A stretch of 42,257 bases of DNA, taken from contig NZ_QTTN01000051.1 in the NCBI RefSeq assembly GCF_003386535.1, positions 1 to 42,257 of the forward strand, given 5' to 3'. This DNA comes from Paenibacillus taihuensis. Lineage in GTDB: Bacteria; Bacillota; Bacilli; Paenibacillales; Paenibacillaceae. The notes below the pieces were generated by a model. That model was not told the origin of the DNA and did no database searches. It saw nothing but the letters and a program-made list of their open reading frames with translations. Position 1 is the stretch's first letter. Each line of letters begins with the position of its first letter. This document shows positions 1 through 7,541 of the stretch, in pieces. The translations under genes were made by a program, and so were the position numbers.

Positions 1-186
1 TGTTAGCCCCTAGTCTAGTCACATGGGCGATGCTAGGTAGGAGCACGCTAACAGGTTATTAAGCTGCTAAAGCGTAAGTTTGTTGTTGTTTGCCATTTAA
101 TTGGCTTTAGCGTTGATGAAGTGGACGCATCCCCACTACTCGCTACTCATGCTCGAACTATCCCCGTCGAATCCATAAACGGCCCC
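1..186 (-). ncRNA. ssrA: tmRNA, second tandem copy (5' half only, cut by window edge)
   Basis: This stretch aligns without gaps to 480-665 of the complete tmRNA next door, with about ten substitutions in 186 positions. The RNA starts at 186 (GGGGCCG, the 5' acceptor strand) and runs leftward out of the window, so its 3' half is not visible. The mRNA-like part reads GGC AAA CAA CAA CAA ACT TAC GCT TTA GCA GCT TAA, giving tag GKQQQTYALAA; the neighbour gives GKQQQTYAFAA. The base that changes Phe to Leu (position 68) is balanced by a change at position 50, its partner in the stem around the stop codons, so C-G becomes A-U. I infer a functional second tmRNA rather than a decaying fragment. No separate promoter is evident upstream (187-299). 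Confidence 0.85.
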
Positions 187-196
187 GTAAGAAAAA

Positions 197-253
197 TTAA
201 AGCAATTGTTTGCCGCGAGAATTTTAAAGCAATTGTTTGCCGCGGCGGCAAAC
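197..253. repeat. Direct repeat and hairpin between the two tmRNA genes
   Basis: A 21-base direct repeat (core TTAAAGCAATTGTTTGCCG) occurs at 197-217 and 224-244. The second copy runs into an inverted repeat, GTTTGCCG-cgg-CGGCAAAC, at 235-253. The repeats lie in the spacer between the 3' end of the complete tmRNA and the 5' end of the partial one. They could mark the duplication junction or a processing signal; neither is proven. Confidence 0.6.
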
Positions 254-269
254 TTATGGTTTAAAGCAC

Positions 270-295
270 AACCACTACCTCATGCGGTAGTGGTT
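270..295 (-). terminator. Hairpin just downstream of the complete tmRNA
   Basis: A perfect 10-bp stem (AACCACTACC / GGTAGTGGTT) with a 6-nt loop starts five bases after the encoded CCA end of the tmRNA. That is the usual place for an ssrA terminator, but the run after it on the minus strand is only CTTTAAA. Termination may be leaky, and transcription could continue into the second tmRNA copy. Confidence 0.5.
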
Positions 296-299
296 TACA

Positions 300-665
300 T
301 GGTGGAGGCGAGGGGATTTGAACCCCTGTCCGAAGACAACGCCACACAGGCTTCTACGGGTGTAGTCACGGTATTGATGTCACCCGAGCGTCGTCCCGTA
401 ACCGACTACGCGTTGGGTCAGCCTGATTATCTTCTTCCGTCGACCCCAGGCGGAGACCGAAGCGGCGTATCCCACTACTTGTTAGCCCCTAGCCTAGTCA
501 CATGGGCGATGCTAGGTAGAAGCACGCTCACAGGTTATTAAGCTGCGAAAGCGTAAGTTTGTTGTTGTTTGCCATTTAATTGGCTTTAGCGTTGATGAAG
601 TGGACGCGTCCCCACTACCCGCAACCCATGCTCGTACTATCCCCGTCGAATCCATAAACGCCCCC
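300..665 (-). ncRNA. ssrA: tmRNA (transfer-messenger RNA), complete copy
   Basis: tmRNA with SmpB rescues stalled ribosomes by adding a degradation tag to the unfinished protein. The 5' end GGGGGCG (665-659) pairs over seven positions with the 3' strand before the encoded ACCA (CCA end at 300). The T-arm region has a TTCAAAT-type loop, and the 5' region carries the conserved ATGGATTCGACGGGG block. The reading frame begins at GGC after AAT and reads GKQQQTYAFAA followed by TAA TAA. With the charged alanine the tag is A-GKQQQTYAFAA, whose AFAA end replaces the common ALAA. The length of 366 nt is normal for the family. smpB lies just upstream on the same strand, as in many Firmicutes. Confidence 0.96.
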
Positions 666-886
666 GATATCGCATAAACGGCTCCATACGTTCCGTTTAG
701 CAGTTGGTAAAGCGCTCATTCGACTGCAGCTACCATTCTATCAATCCTGCAAAAGGCAGCTACATCAGGTGAGCATGTACTTCGTTCGTTGCTTACTTAG
801 TATAACACAGGTGAAGCGATCTTGAAGCTATATGTTGTTGGAAGCATTGGCGGCGATCGCCTTACATCCCAACAGGCCAAACTGCC
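666..886 (-). promoter_or_regulatory. ssrA upstream region with candidate promoter (-10 at 799-804)
   Basis: On the minus strand TATACT (804-799) is a good -10 element. A weak -35, TTCAAG (826-821), sits 16 bases upstream. Transcription would start near 792 and give a leader of about 127 nt that must be cut off to make the mature tmRNA 5' end. At 673-685 a 13-base stretch, CATAAACGGCTCC, resembles the 5' terminus of the partial tmRNA copy. No open reading frame in this interval is convincing, and I see no terminator between smpB and this promoter. Confidence 0.45.
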
Positions 887-1369
887 TTAGCGAGCGACCT
901 TCTGCTTCTCACGAAGTGCACGCTGAATATCACGCTGCGCATCCTTCTTCGCCGCCGATTCACGCTTGTCGTACTGCTTCTTACCTTTACCTAAGCCGAG
1001 CAGCAGCTTCGCGTAACCGTTGCGAATATAGATCTTGAGCGGCACAATCGTGTAGCCTTCTTGCTTCGACTGGCCGAGCAGCTTATGAATCTGCGTCTTG
1101 TGCATGAGCAGCTTGCGCGTCCGTGTCGGATCGGTCGGGTTGCTCCGGTTTCCTTGTTCAAACGGGCTTATGTGCAGGTTGTGAATGAAAATCTCGCCGT
1201 CACGAATGGTTGCGAACGCATCGCTTATGTTCGCCCTGCCTGTCCGCAGCGACTTGATCTCCGTTCCCATCAGCACCATACCCGCTTCGAAGGTCTCCTC
1301 GATGAAATAGTCATGGGAAGCCTTCTTATTCTGTGCCAGCTGTTTCCCGTCACTTTTCTTGCTTGCCAC
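887..1369 (-). CDS. smpB: SsrA-binding protein SmpB
   Basis: SmpB binds the tRNA-like part of tmRNA and brings it to stalled ribosomes. The protein is 160 residues by the chosen start and matches the family end to end: SQNKKA-type N-terminus (here [14 protein letters not shown]), the [14 protein letters not shown] block, [25 protein letters not shown], and the basic tail [15 protein letters not shown] that enters the decoding centre. A GTG at 1378 would place the ribosome binding site against the start codon. The GTG at 1369 has GGAGAGGTG six bases upstream, so I prefer it. The tmRNA it serves is directly downstream, and rnr is upstream on the same strand. Confidence 0.95.
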   Translation of the reverse strand: MASKKSDGKQLAQNKKASHDYFIEETFEAGMVLMGTEIKSLRTGRANISDAFATIRDGEIFIHNLHISPFEQGNRSNPTDPTRTRKLLMHKTQIHKLLGQSKQEGYTIVPLKIYIRNGYAKLLLGLGKGKKQYDKRESAAKKDAQRDIQRALREKQKVAR

Positions 1370-1402
1370 GCTAATCACCTCTCCCCAAACGCGTAAATGA
1401 AC

Positions 1403-1428
1403 GGACTCCTAACCTTGGCTAGGAGTCC
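1403..1428 (-). terminator. Hairpin after rnr
   Basis: GGACTCCTA / TAGGAGTCC form a 9-bp perfect stem with an 8-nt loop between rnr and smpB. The downstream run on the minus strand (GTTCATTTACG) is poor in T. It could be a weak terminator or an mRNA-stabilising 3' hairpin for rnr, with smpB expressed partly by read-through. Confidence 0.5.
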
Positions 1429-1487
1429 ATTGTAGCAACTTTACATCGTGAAATCAAGATTTGGTAAAAGCAAGCTCCAACCGCGGA

Positions 1488-4400
1488 TTACACGCGATTC
1501 TTACGAACGAAAGCTGCGGTGGAATTGCCTTTTTTCTTCTTCTTGCGCTGGCTGAAGCCATTGCCGTTGCCGCCGCCTGCTCGGTCCGCAGCTGAGGACT
1601 TCGAAGGAGCAGGACCACCGCCCTTATTCTTGCGGCGCGAGCCAGTTCCGGCATTCTCGGCACTGCGGCCAGCACTGCCGCCGCCGCGCTCGCCGCCACC
1701 GCCAGAGCGCCCGCCACGTCGACCACCGCCCTCGCCTCGGCCGCGGGAAGACCATGAGGAATCCGGATCTTCGCCGTAGTCCTTCAACGAGCCCGCGTTC
1801 GTGATCGGCAGTCCCCACATGTCAGTCTTAACCTTACGGGCACCGCCGCTGGAGGAGGCACCGTTGCTGCTCCCGCCGCTGCGGTCATTGCCCAGAAGCC
1901 GGTCGAGATTGTAATCGTCCTCCGGCTTCCACGCACGCGAGTCGCTCCCGCGCTCGCGCTGCGCCGGCGCGTTCCCGCCGCCGGCTGCTGCTCCGCCGCT
2001 CTCGCCGCCGCCGCGGCCATTGCGCCTGCGGCCGCCGCGCTGCTCCGCCGGCGCCGCTGCGCCTGCGCCAGCGCGCGCTCCGCTCGCGCCCCACGCGGCT
2101 TCGCCTGCCGCGCTCGGCGCTGCTCCGCCGCCGCGTCGCTTGCCGCGGCCGCGCGGGCCCACGGCCGCGCTCGCTTCGCGCGCTGCGGCTGCCGCTGGCG
2201 CTGCGCCGCCGGCTCCGCCACGGGCGCCTCGGCGGCCCGCGCCGCGCTCACCGCGCCCGCCGCCTGCGCGGCCACCCCGCTCGCCGTCGCTGCGCGCCGA
2301 TGCCGCTGCGCCGCCACGCTCGCGACCGCCGCCGCGCGCATTACCGCCACGTTTGCCTCCGCCGCGGCCGACCCAGCCGAACTCGCGGGCACGGTCCGCG
2401 TCGTCCGCGCTCATATTCTCGAGCATCGTGAAGTCGATCGTATGCTCATCCATATTCACCCGCTCCACGCGGACGCGTACCTCATCGCCGATCCGGTACG
2501 TCTTCGACGTCCGTTCGCCGATGAGCAGCATATGCTGCTCGTGGAAGTGATAATAATCGTCCGACAGCTCGCTCAGACGGATCAATCCCTCAACCGTATT
2601 CGGCAGTTCGACGAAGATGCCGAAGCCCGTTACGCTGCTGACGATACCGTCGAATTCCTCGCCGACCTTGTCGAGCATATATTCGCACTTCTTCAGCTTC
2701 TCGGTATCCCGTTCCGCATCAACGGCGACCCGCTCACGCTCGGAGGATTGCTGCGCAATGTCCGGCATCCGCGCCGCGAGCGACTCTTGGCGAGCTTCCG
2801 GCAGCGTGCCGCCGTTCTCGAGCACCTCGCGCATGACGCGGTGAATGACCAAGTCGGGATAACGCCGAATCGGCGAAGTGAAGTGCGAATAGAACTCTGC
2901 TGCAAGCCCGAAATGTCCAAGGCTCTCCGCATCGTACTTTGCTTGCTTCATGGACCGCAGCATTACTGTCGAGATAACAGTCTGCTCCTTCGAACCGCGT
3001 ACATCCTCAAGCAGCGTCTGCAGCGCACGCGGATGAATCACGCTTCCGCCTTTGCCTTTGATCGTGTACCCGAAGTTCGCCGCGAACTGCACGAAGTGCA
3101 GCAGCTTCTCCTGGTCCGGATTATCGTGCGTCCGGTACAGGAACGGCACCTTCAGCCAGTAGAAATGCTCCGCCACCGTCTCGTTGGCCGCAAGCATGAA
3201 CTCTTCAATAATCGATTCCGCGATCGAACGCTCGCGCTTGATGATATCAACGGCTTTGCCCGTCTCATCCACGATGACCTTCGACTCCACGAAGTCAAAA
3301 TCAATCGCGCCGCGCTTCATCCGCTTCCCGCGAAGCCTCGTTGCAAGTTCCTCCATGAGTTTGAACGTATCGACGAGGTCGGCATAACGCTCCGTCACTT
3401 CCTCGTCCTCACCTTGCAGGATTTTGCGAACATTCGTGTACGTCATCCGTTCTTTCGTCCGAATGACACTCGTAAAGACGTCGTGCCGGACACGCTTCAG
3501 CGTCTCCCCGTCGAACTCCATTTCGCACGACATCGTGAGCCGGTCTACCTTCGGATTGAGCGAGCAAATCCCGTTCGACAGCCGGTGCGGCAGCATCGGA
3601 ATAACCCGATCTACCAAGTATACCGAGCAGCCGCGGCGGTATGCTTCTTGATCCAGCGCCGAGTTCTCCTTGACGTAATAGCTGACATCAGCGATATGTA
3701 CGCCAAGCACATAGTTGCCGTTCTCCAGCCGCTCAATGTTGACCGCGTCATCAAGGTCTTTTGCATCCTCACCGTCGATGGTGACGATCACTTTATCGCG
3801 CAGATCGCGACGACCCTGACGTACAATCTCGTCCTCCGTAATGGAGTCCGGCGCCGCTTCCGCCTCTGCCATCACATCAACCGGGAACCCCTCCGGCAGC
3901 TGATGCTTGCGGATAATGGACAGGATATCGATACCCGGGTCATCCTTATGACCGAGCACCTCAACAATCTCTCCCTCTGCGGCCGAGCGTCCTTCCGGAT
4001 ACGTAAGGATTTTCACAACAACCTTCTGTCCTGTCACCGCGCCGTGAAAATGATCCTTCGCAATAAAAATATCCCGATTAATCCGTTTATCATCCGGCAG
4101 CACAAAACCATACGACTCGTGGTTCTGGAAGGTACCGACGATCTGCGTCACCGCTCGCTCCACGATGCGGATGACTTCCCCTTCCATGCGTCCGCCATGC
4201 TCGCTTCTGGACGTCACGCGCACAAGCACGGTATCCCCGTTCATCGCGCTCGTCAAATCATGCGCGCCAATATATACATCACCATGTGCTTTGTCCTCAG
4301 GAATGAGGAATGCAAAGCCTTTCGCATGCGCCTGAATGCGTCCGCGCACTAAATTCATCCGTTCTGGAAGGCCATAGCGGTCACTGGAATTCCGTACGAG

Positions 4401-4556
4401 CTTTCCTTCGTTCTCCAGTTCATTTAAGACCACCAGGAAATTGCGGAACGACTCCGCATTGCCTCCCCCGCCCAGCTGCTTATCAAGCTCTTGATAGGTC
4501 ATCGGCTTGTACGCCGGCTCTCGCATGTAATCCAGCAGCTGCTGCTCTGTCACCAT
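1488..4556 (-). CDS. rnr: Ribonuclease R with a very long Gly/Arg/Ala-rich C-terminal tail
   Basis: RNase R is a processive 3'-5' exoribonuclease that degrades structured RNA and acts with tmRNA-SmpB in non-stop mRNA decay. Domains in order: N-terminal winged helix (about 1-65), two cold-shock domains (about 66-200), the RNB catalytic domain (about 245-575) with [11 protein letters not shown] at 261-271 carrying the metal-binding aspartates, and an S1 domain (about 630-710). The catalytic part ends near residue 715; the family is usually 750-850 residues, but this one has 1022. The extra 290 residues are RGG-like low complexity encoded by very GC-rich DNA (about 1560-2390), broken by two ordinary-looking islands, [14 protein letters not shown] (from 876) and MWGLP (from 913). 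The start is ATG with AGGTGA upstream. It sits in the secG-rnr-smpB-ssrA block. Confidence 0.95.
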   Translation of the reverse strand: MVTEQQLLDYMREPAYKPMTYQELDKQLGGGGNAESFRNFLVVLNELENEGKLVRNSSDRYGLPERMNLVRGRIQAHAKGFAFLIPEDKAHGDVYIGAHDLTSAMNGDTVLVRVTSRSEHGGRMEGEVIRIVERAVTQIVGTFQNHESYGFVLPDDKRINRDIFIAKDHFHGAVTGQKVVVKILTYPEGRSAAEGEIVEVLGHKDDPGIDILSIIRKHQLPEGFPVDVMAEAEAAPDSITEDEIVRQGRRDLRDKVIVTIDGEDAKDLDDAVNIERLENGNYVLGVHIADVSYYVKENSALDQEAYRRGCSVYLVDRVIPMLPHRLSNGICSLNPKVDRLTMSCEMEFDGETLKRVRHDVFTSVIRTKERMTYTNVRKILQGEDEEVTERYADLVDTFKLMEELATRLRGKRMKRGAIDFDFVESKVIVDETGKAVDIIKRERSIAESIIEEFMLAANETVAEHFYWLKVPFLYRTHDNPDQEKLLHFVQFAANFGYTIKGKGGSVIHPRALQTLLEDVRGSKEQTVISTVMLRSMKQAKYDAESLGHFGLAAEFYSHFTSPIRRYPDLVIHRVMREVLENGGTLPEARQESLAARMPDIAQQSSERERVAVDAERDTEKLKKCEYMLDKVGEEFDGIVSSVTGFGIFVELPNTVEGLIRLSELSDDYYHFHEQHMLLIGERTSKTYRIGDEVRVRVERVNMDEHTIDFTMLENMSADDADRAREFGWVGRGGGKRGGNARGGGRERGGAAASARSDGERGGRAGGGRGERGAGRRGARGGAGGAAPAAAAAREASAAVGPRGRGKRRGGGAAPSAAGEAAWGASGARAGAGAAAPAEQRGGRRRNGRGGGESGGAAAGGGNAPAQRERGSDSRAWKPEDDYNLDRLLGNDRSGGSSNGASSSGGARKVKTDMWGLPITNAGSLKDYGEDPDSSWSSRGRGEGGGRRGGRSGGGGERGGGSAGRSAENAGTGSRRKNKGGGPAPSKSSAADRAGGGNGNGFSQRKKKKKGNSTAAFVRKNRV

Positions 4557-4624
4557 AACTTCTTCACCTCAAGTACCGATGGTGCCGTCAATCCCTTGTA
4601 CAGCCGTCGGTTGATAGATTCTCA

Positions 4625-4640
4625 TATACTATATAGTATA
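4625..4640. promoter_or_regulatory. Perfect 16-bp palindrome upstream of rnr
   Basis: TATACTATATAGTATA is a perfect palindrome 69 bases before the rnr start. On the minus strand it contains two possible -10 hexamers (TATACT and TATAGT), but no good -35 stands at the right distance. It may be the rnr promoter core, an operator, or both. Confidence 0.4.
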
Positions 4641-4743
4641 CACGAAAGGGGCAGTCAGCATCCGCGGACAGCCCCGCAAAATTAACATTTTTCACCTGCA
4701 GGGTTCGCTTGGAATATCATCCCATCCCAAGCAAGCAACAAAA

Positions 4744-4766
4744 AAAGCGAGCCATAAGCCCGCTTT
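4744..4766 (-). terminator. Rho-independent terminator of secG
   Basis: On the minus strand AAAGCGGGC and GCTCGCTTT pair (one G-U) around a 5-nt loop and run straight into seven T residues. It lies 13 bases after the secG stop codon. Confidence 0.85.
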
Positions 4767-4778
4767 CTGCGTTCATTA

Positions 4779-5015
4779 TTAAACTTTAACCAAGTATGCA
4801 ACAATGAGGGCTGTAATAAAGAAGCCCGCAGCAACTGCAATCGTTAGACGCTGCAAGAACAGATCCAAGCCGCGTGCCTTCGTCTTGCCGAACAAATGCT
4901 CAGCACCACCGGAAATAGCACCAGACAACCCTGCGCTCTTACCTTTTTGCAATAGAACAACAGAGATCAGAGCAAGCGCAAAAATAATAAGCAAAATTTT
5001 AAACGTAATTGCCAA
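4779..5015 (-). CDS. secG: Preprotein translocase subunit SecG
   Basis: SecG is a small membrane subunit that assists SecYE during protein export. The chosen product has 78 residues and two membrane segments (about 6-24 and 55-76). Between them lies the family signature [20 protein letters not shown] followed by [14 protein letters not shown]. The reading frame is open further upstream, but the ribosome binding site AGGAGG at about 5029-5024 fits a TTG start at 5015, which gives the usual length. A GTG at 5024 overlaps that site and is less likely. The gene has its own promoter and terminator and precedes rnr, as in B. subtilis. Confidence 0.93.
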   Translation of the reverse strand: MAITFKILLIIFALALISVVLLQKGKSAGLSGAISGGAEHLFGKTKARGLDLFLQRLTIAVAAGFFITALIVAYLVKV

Positions 5016-5103
5016 AAGTTCCACCTCCTGCACAAGGAGCAAATTTGTACGCGTCGCTGCCTTGTCGCGAGTAATGGAGACAAGACCTAGAAACAGCATT
5101 ATT

Positions 5104-5132
5104 ATTGTAGCATAGCAAGGAAGCGAATACAA
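5104..5132 (-). promoter_or_regulatory. Sigma-A type promoter of secG
   Basis: TTGTAT (5132-5127) and TACAAT (5109-5104) are separated by 17 bases on the minus strand. Transcription would begin near 5097, giving a leader of about 80 nt before the TTG start. Confidence 0.65.
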
Positions 5133-5164
5133 GCCAGCGGAATCGCCTTACGCCTCAATTTCAC

Positions 5165-6100
5165 TTAGCAAATTTTGTCCTTCTGCCAGCGGATGCTTTC
5201 GTCGAACGGCAAGAACGTGAATTGCTCTTTCTTCCAGTAGTACTTCAAGTCCTCCCGTGTCCATCCCTCATAGAGTTCATCCCATTCGAAAGGGCCATGC
5301 GGCAGCAGCGATGCATTCTCGATTGGCTGGCTAGCCGGCTGGAACCGAAGATCGAGTGACAGCCGTATACGGCCGGGCTGCTGATTCGGCAGCGCCTTAT
5401 GCACCATCATACTGTGAAAAATAACGATGTCGCCCGCTTCATAATCCCCCTCCGCCCACTCGTAGCCAAGCCCGCATAGAATGGACTCCAATCCTCCAGC
5501 GCCGGGATTGCCTGTCACTTGGAGCAGACCGCCGTCATGGCTGCCCTCAAGCATGGAGAGCGTGCCTAGCGATAACGGTACATCACCGATCGGTGCCCAA
5601 CAGGTCCATGTATTGCTGCTGCCTTGAATATGAAGAAAATCTTGATGCGGCGGCGTCACGTTCAGCTTGTCGCTCGGCAGCATAATGCGCGCAATATTGC
5701 GCGGGTGCGGGAAGGTCCGCTCGCCGAACAATGTATCGAACAGCCCGATCAGCTTCGGATGATGAGCGAAAGCGTGAAATGCCTCCAGCTTCTGCACCTT
5801 ATGGTACACCTGCTGTGTCGTTCCGATGCCGTTCCAGTTCAGCTCCTCCATCGTCATGCTATCGATCAACGGCAGATTGCCATAACCGTCCATGAACGGT
5901 TTCGCGGGATCTAGCAGATTTTCGCCTTGAAGCACATTAAGAATTTGAGTTCGAAGCTCCATAATCTCTTCCCGTGAGAAAAAGTGCTTGAAGAACAGAT
6001 ATCCCTTCCTCACCGCTTCGCGCCGCAGCTCCTCAGGTGCTGCGAGCAGCGGTGTTGCGTCTTCGAATGCTCGTGTAGCCGGTTTGATTGCAGGATCCAT
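5165..6100 (-). CDS. Phytanoyl-CoA dioxygenase (PhyH) family protein
   Basis: This 311-residue protein has the Fe(II)/2-oxoglutarate oxygenase fold of the PhyH family. The iron ligands are visible as PHQD (His152, Asp154) and a distal HKALP (His234). Arginines in GRIRLSLDLR (about 244-252) suit binding of 2-oxoglutarate. Bacterial members hydroxylate varied small molecules, so the substrate cannot be named. GAGGGGG stands nine bases before the ATG at 6100; the ATG at 6109 lies against that site and is rejected. A divergent AraC-type regulator starts 149 bases away and probably controls it. The pair is not part of the surrounding conserved gene order. Confidence 0.85.
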   Translation of the reverse strand: MDPAIKPATRAFEDATPLLAAPEELRREAVRKGYLFFKHFFSREEIMELRTQILNVLQGENLLDPAKPFMDGYGNLPLIDSMTMEELNWNGIGTTQQVYHKVQKLEAFHAFAHHPKLIGLFDTLFGERTFPHPRNIARIMLPSDKLNVTPPHQDFLHIQGSSNTWTCWAPIGDVPLSLGTLSMLEGSHDGGLLQVTGNPGAGGLESILCGLGYEWAEGDYEAGDIVIFHSMMVHKALPNQQPGRIRLSLDLRFQPASQPIENASLLPHGPFEWDELYEGWTREDLKYYWKKEQFTFLPFDESIRWQKDKIC

Positions 6101-6249
6101 ACGCCACATCCCCCTCTATTGGAATTTGTCGATTGCCGACCTTGTATTTCTATTGTATGCTCTAGTTGATTAGCTGTATTTATGAGCGCTAGACGCATTT
6201 TTAACTCTGGTCGACATATTCGTGTGAGCGGGGAGGCTTTCTTTGATTC

Positions 6250-7176
6250 ATGTCTATACATCAGCCACCATCGATTCCCTGGCACTCTCTACAGCCTTCT
6301 GTACATTACGCGAATAGGCTGCAATGTCTGCCCGGGTTTGCTTTCGGTCCGCGTGTTATTGAAGAGTATCAATTCATCTTCGTCGCCGCAGGCAAAGGCA
6401 CTGCGTGGATTCAGGGCGAGCGCTATGAGGCCATGCCTGGCTGCTTATTTTATTACGGTCCGGATACGGTGCACCACTTTATCGCGGATGAAGCTGATCC
6501 TTTTCTGCTGTATGGCCTGCATTTCAGCTGGTCTGGTAAGTACCGAGAGCGCCGAGGCTCGCCACTTCATATCCGCGACGCCAAGTTCGACCCCGCTGTT
6601 GATATGAGGAAGGATAATCGGATGCTGGTCGGCAATGAGGAGAGTCCGCATTCGCAGTCCCCGGACAGCCTGCTCATCGACGATGTCAGACAGCTGCCCG
6701 CGCAGCGTTTCGAGCCCCGCTTCATTCGGCTGGCGGAGGCCTATGGCATGGAAGAACGCGAGTTCAAACAGCCGCTGTTAAGCGGGATGCTGCTTGAGCT
6801 AATCGCCGAGATCAAGCGGCAAGAAGAGCGTGAGAAGTCCCGGAAGCCGGTATCTCCGCTCATCAGCAGCGTGGCGAAGCAGCTCGCTGAGCACGCACGG
6901 GAACGTTACAATCACAGTTGGCTCGGTGAGTGGAGCGCGTATCATCCGGACCATATTGCAAGATTGTTCCGTGCCGAGCTCGATGTTACTCCGCATGACT
7001 ATTTCATGACGAGCAAGCTGCAGCTAGCTAAGGAACTGCTCACGCATTCGGAGCTGACGCTGCTCGCCATTGCCGATGAGCTCGAGGCAGGCACCATCCA
7101 CAACTTCACCAAATGGTTCAAGCAGCACACCGGCATGCCTCCGGGGCGGTTTCGCAAGCAGTCCCGCTTTATTTGA
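6250..7176 (+). CDS. AraC-family transcriptional regulator
   Basis: This 308-residue protein has a cupin-like N-terminal sensing half (about 20-110, with the AMPGCLFYYGPDTVHHF pattern typical of sugar-responsive AraC regulators) and a C-terminal AraC DNA-binding domain (about 205-305). The second helix-turn-helix reads LTLLAIADELEAGTIHNFTK, followed by the closing GMPPGRFRKQ. The first helix-turn-helix is unusual: the common VAxxxGxSxxYLxRLF motif is replaced by LGEWSAYHPDHIARLF, which is weak but alignable. An in-frame TGA just upstream fixes the ATG at 6250 as the first ATG; GGGGAGG is 13 bases away, a long spacing. It is divergent from the PhyH gene and may regulate it. The ligand is unknown. 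Confidence 0.85.
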   Translation: MSIHQPPSIPWHSLQPSVHYANRLQCLPGFAFGPRVIEEYQFIFVAAGKGTAWIQGERYEAMPGCLFYYGPDTVHHFIADEADPFLLYGLHFSWSGKYRERRGSPLHIRDAKFDPAVDMRKDNRMLVGNEESPHSQSPDSLLIDDVRQLPAQRFEPRFIRLAEAYGMEEREFKQPLLSGMLLELIAEIKRQEEREKSRKPVSPLISSVAKQLAEHARERYNHSWLGEWSAYHPDHIARLFRAELDVTPHDYFMTSKLQLAKELLTHSELTLLAIADELEAGTIHNFTKWFKQHTGMPPGRFRKQSRFI

Positions 7177-7190
7177 GGCCAGGGGAGTGC

Positions 7191-7220
7191 TCTTCCTCTT
7201 CCTCTTCCTCTTCCTCTTCC
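7191..7220. repeat. (TCTTCC)5 hexanucleotide repeat
   Basis: Five perfect tandem copies of TCTTCC begin 15 bases after the AraC-type regulator's stop codon. The tract is all pyrimidine on the plus strand and may vary in copy number between strains. Confidence 0.9.
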
Positions 7221-7249
7221 CTCCGCCCTTTGCAATCCGCAATTCAAGC

Positions 7250-7447
7250 CTATGTTGGATAAATCAGAAAAATCCACTCATTTTTGCCGAAAACGTCCTT
7301 TTTCGTCGCCTATAATGGATAAATCCACTCATTTTCAGTGAAATGCCACCAATTCCCGCTTTCTCGGGTCATAGGAGTGGATAAATCCAACATAGCTCAC
7401 AGAAAACGCCTAAATGCCGGTTATACAGTGGATTTTTCCACTATAGG
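7250..7447. repeat. Array of four TGGATAAATCC-type elements
   Basis: TGGAT-AA/TT-rich-TCC elements start at 7256, 7316, 7378 and 7429, so the spacings are 60, 62 and 51 bases. Most are preceded by a CTAT/ATAG-like box and two are followed by CACTCATTTT. The core TGGATaaATCCA is nearly palindromic. The first and third units also share GAAAACG. This looks like a dispersed intergenic repeat family or an operator array; its function is unknown. Confidence 0.6.
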
Positions 7448-7489
7448 CAGCCTCCAACAGCACTCCCGACCGTCAACACCGCCAACGCC

Positions 7490-7531
7490 AAAAAAGCCCC
7501 GGGACTCAAGGATCTCTCCTTAAGCCCGGGG
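7490..7531 (-). terminator. Rho-independent terminator of the TIM-barrel gene
   Basis: On the minus strand CCCCGGGCTTAAGGA pairs with TCCTTGAG-T-CCCGGGG around a GAGA loop and is followed by CTTTTTT. It begins 10 bases after the stop codon. Confidence 0.9.
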
Positions 7532-7541
7532 CCGCTCTATC

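Larger units (their letters stand above)
7177..7541. other. Gene-free, repeat-rich intergenic stretch
   Basis: The 365 bases between the AraC-type gene and the TIM-barrel gene hold no believable coding region. They contain a hexanucleotide repeat (7191-7220), four spaced copies of a TGGATAAATCC element (7256-7440) and a strong terminator for the gene to the right (7490-7531). Confidence 0.8.

Noticed and set aside
206..541. Plus-strand frame across the tmRNA
   Set aside because: Lies on the antisense strand of a structural RNA; the apparent protein has no features.
690..745. tRNA-like stretch (AGTTGGTAAAGCGC then a CTATCAATCC-like arm)
   Set aside because: No acceptor stem, no proper anticodon stem and a broken T arm; chance resemblance or a remnant at best.
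2020..4352. Long plus-strand open frames opposite rnr, including one of about 636 codons
   Set aside because: They mirror the rnr reading frame, lack ribosome binding sites and family features, and their Pro/Arg-rich composition follows from the GC-rich tail on the other strand.
7250..7447. CRISPR array
   Set aside because: Only about 11 bases are shared, units vary, there are just four copies and no cas genes are nearby.
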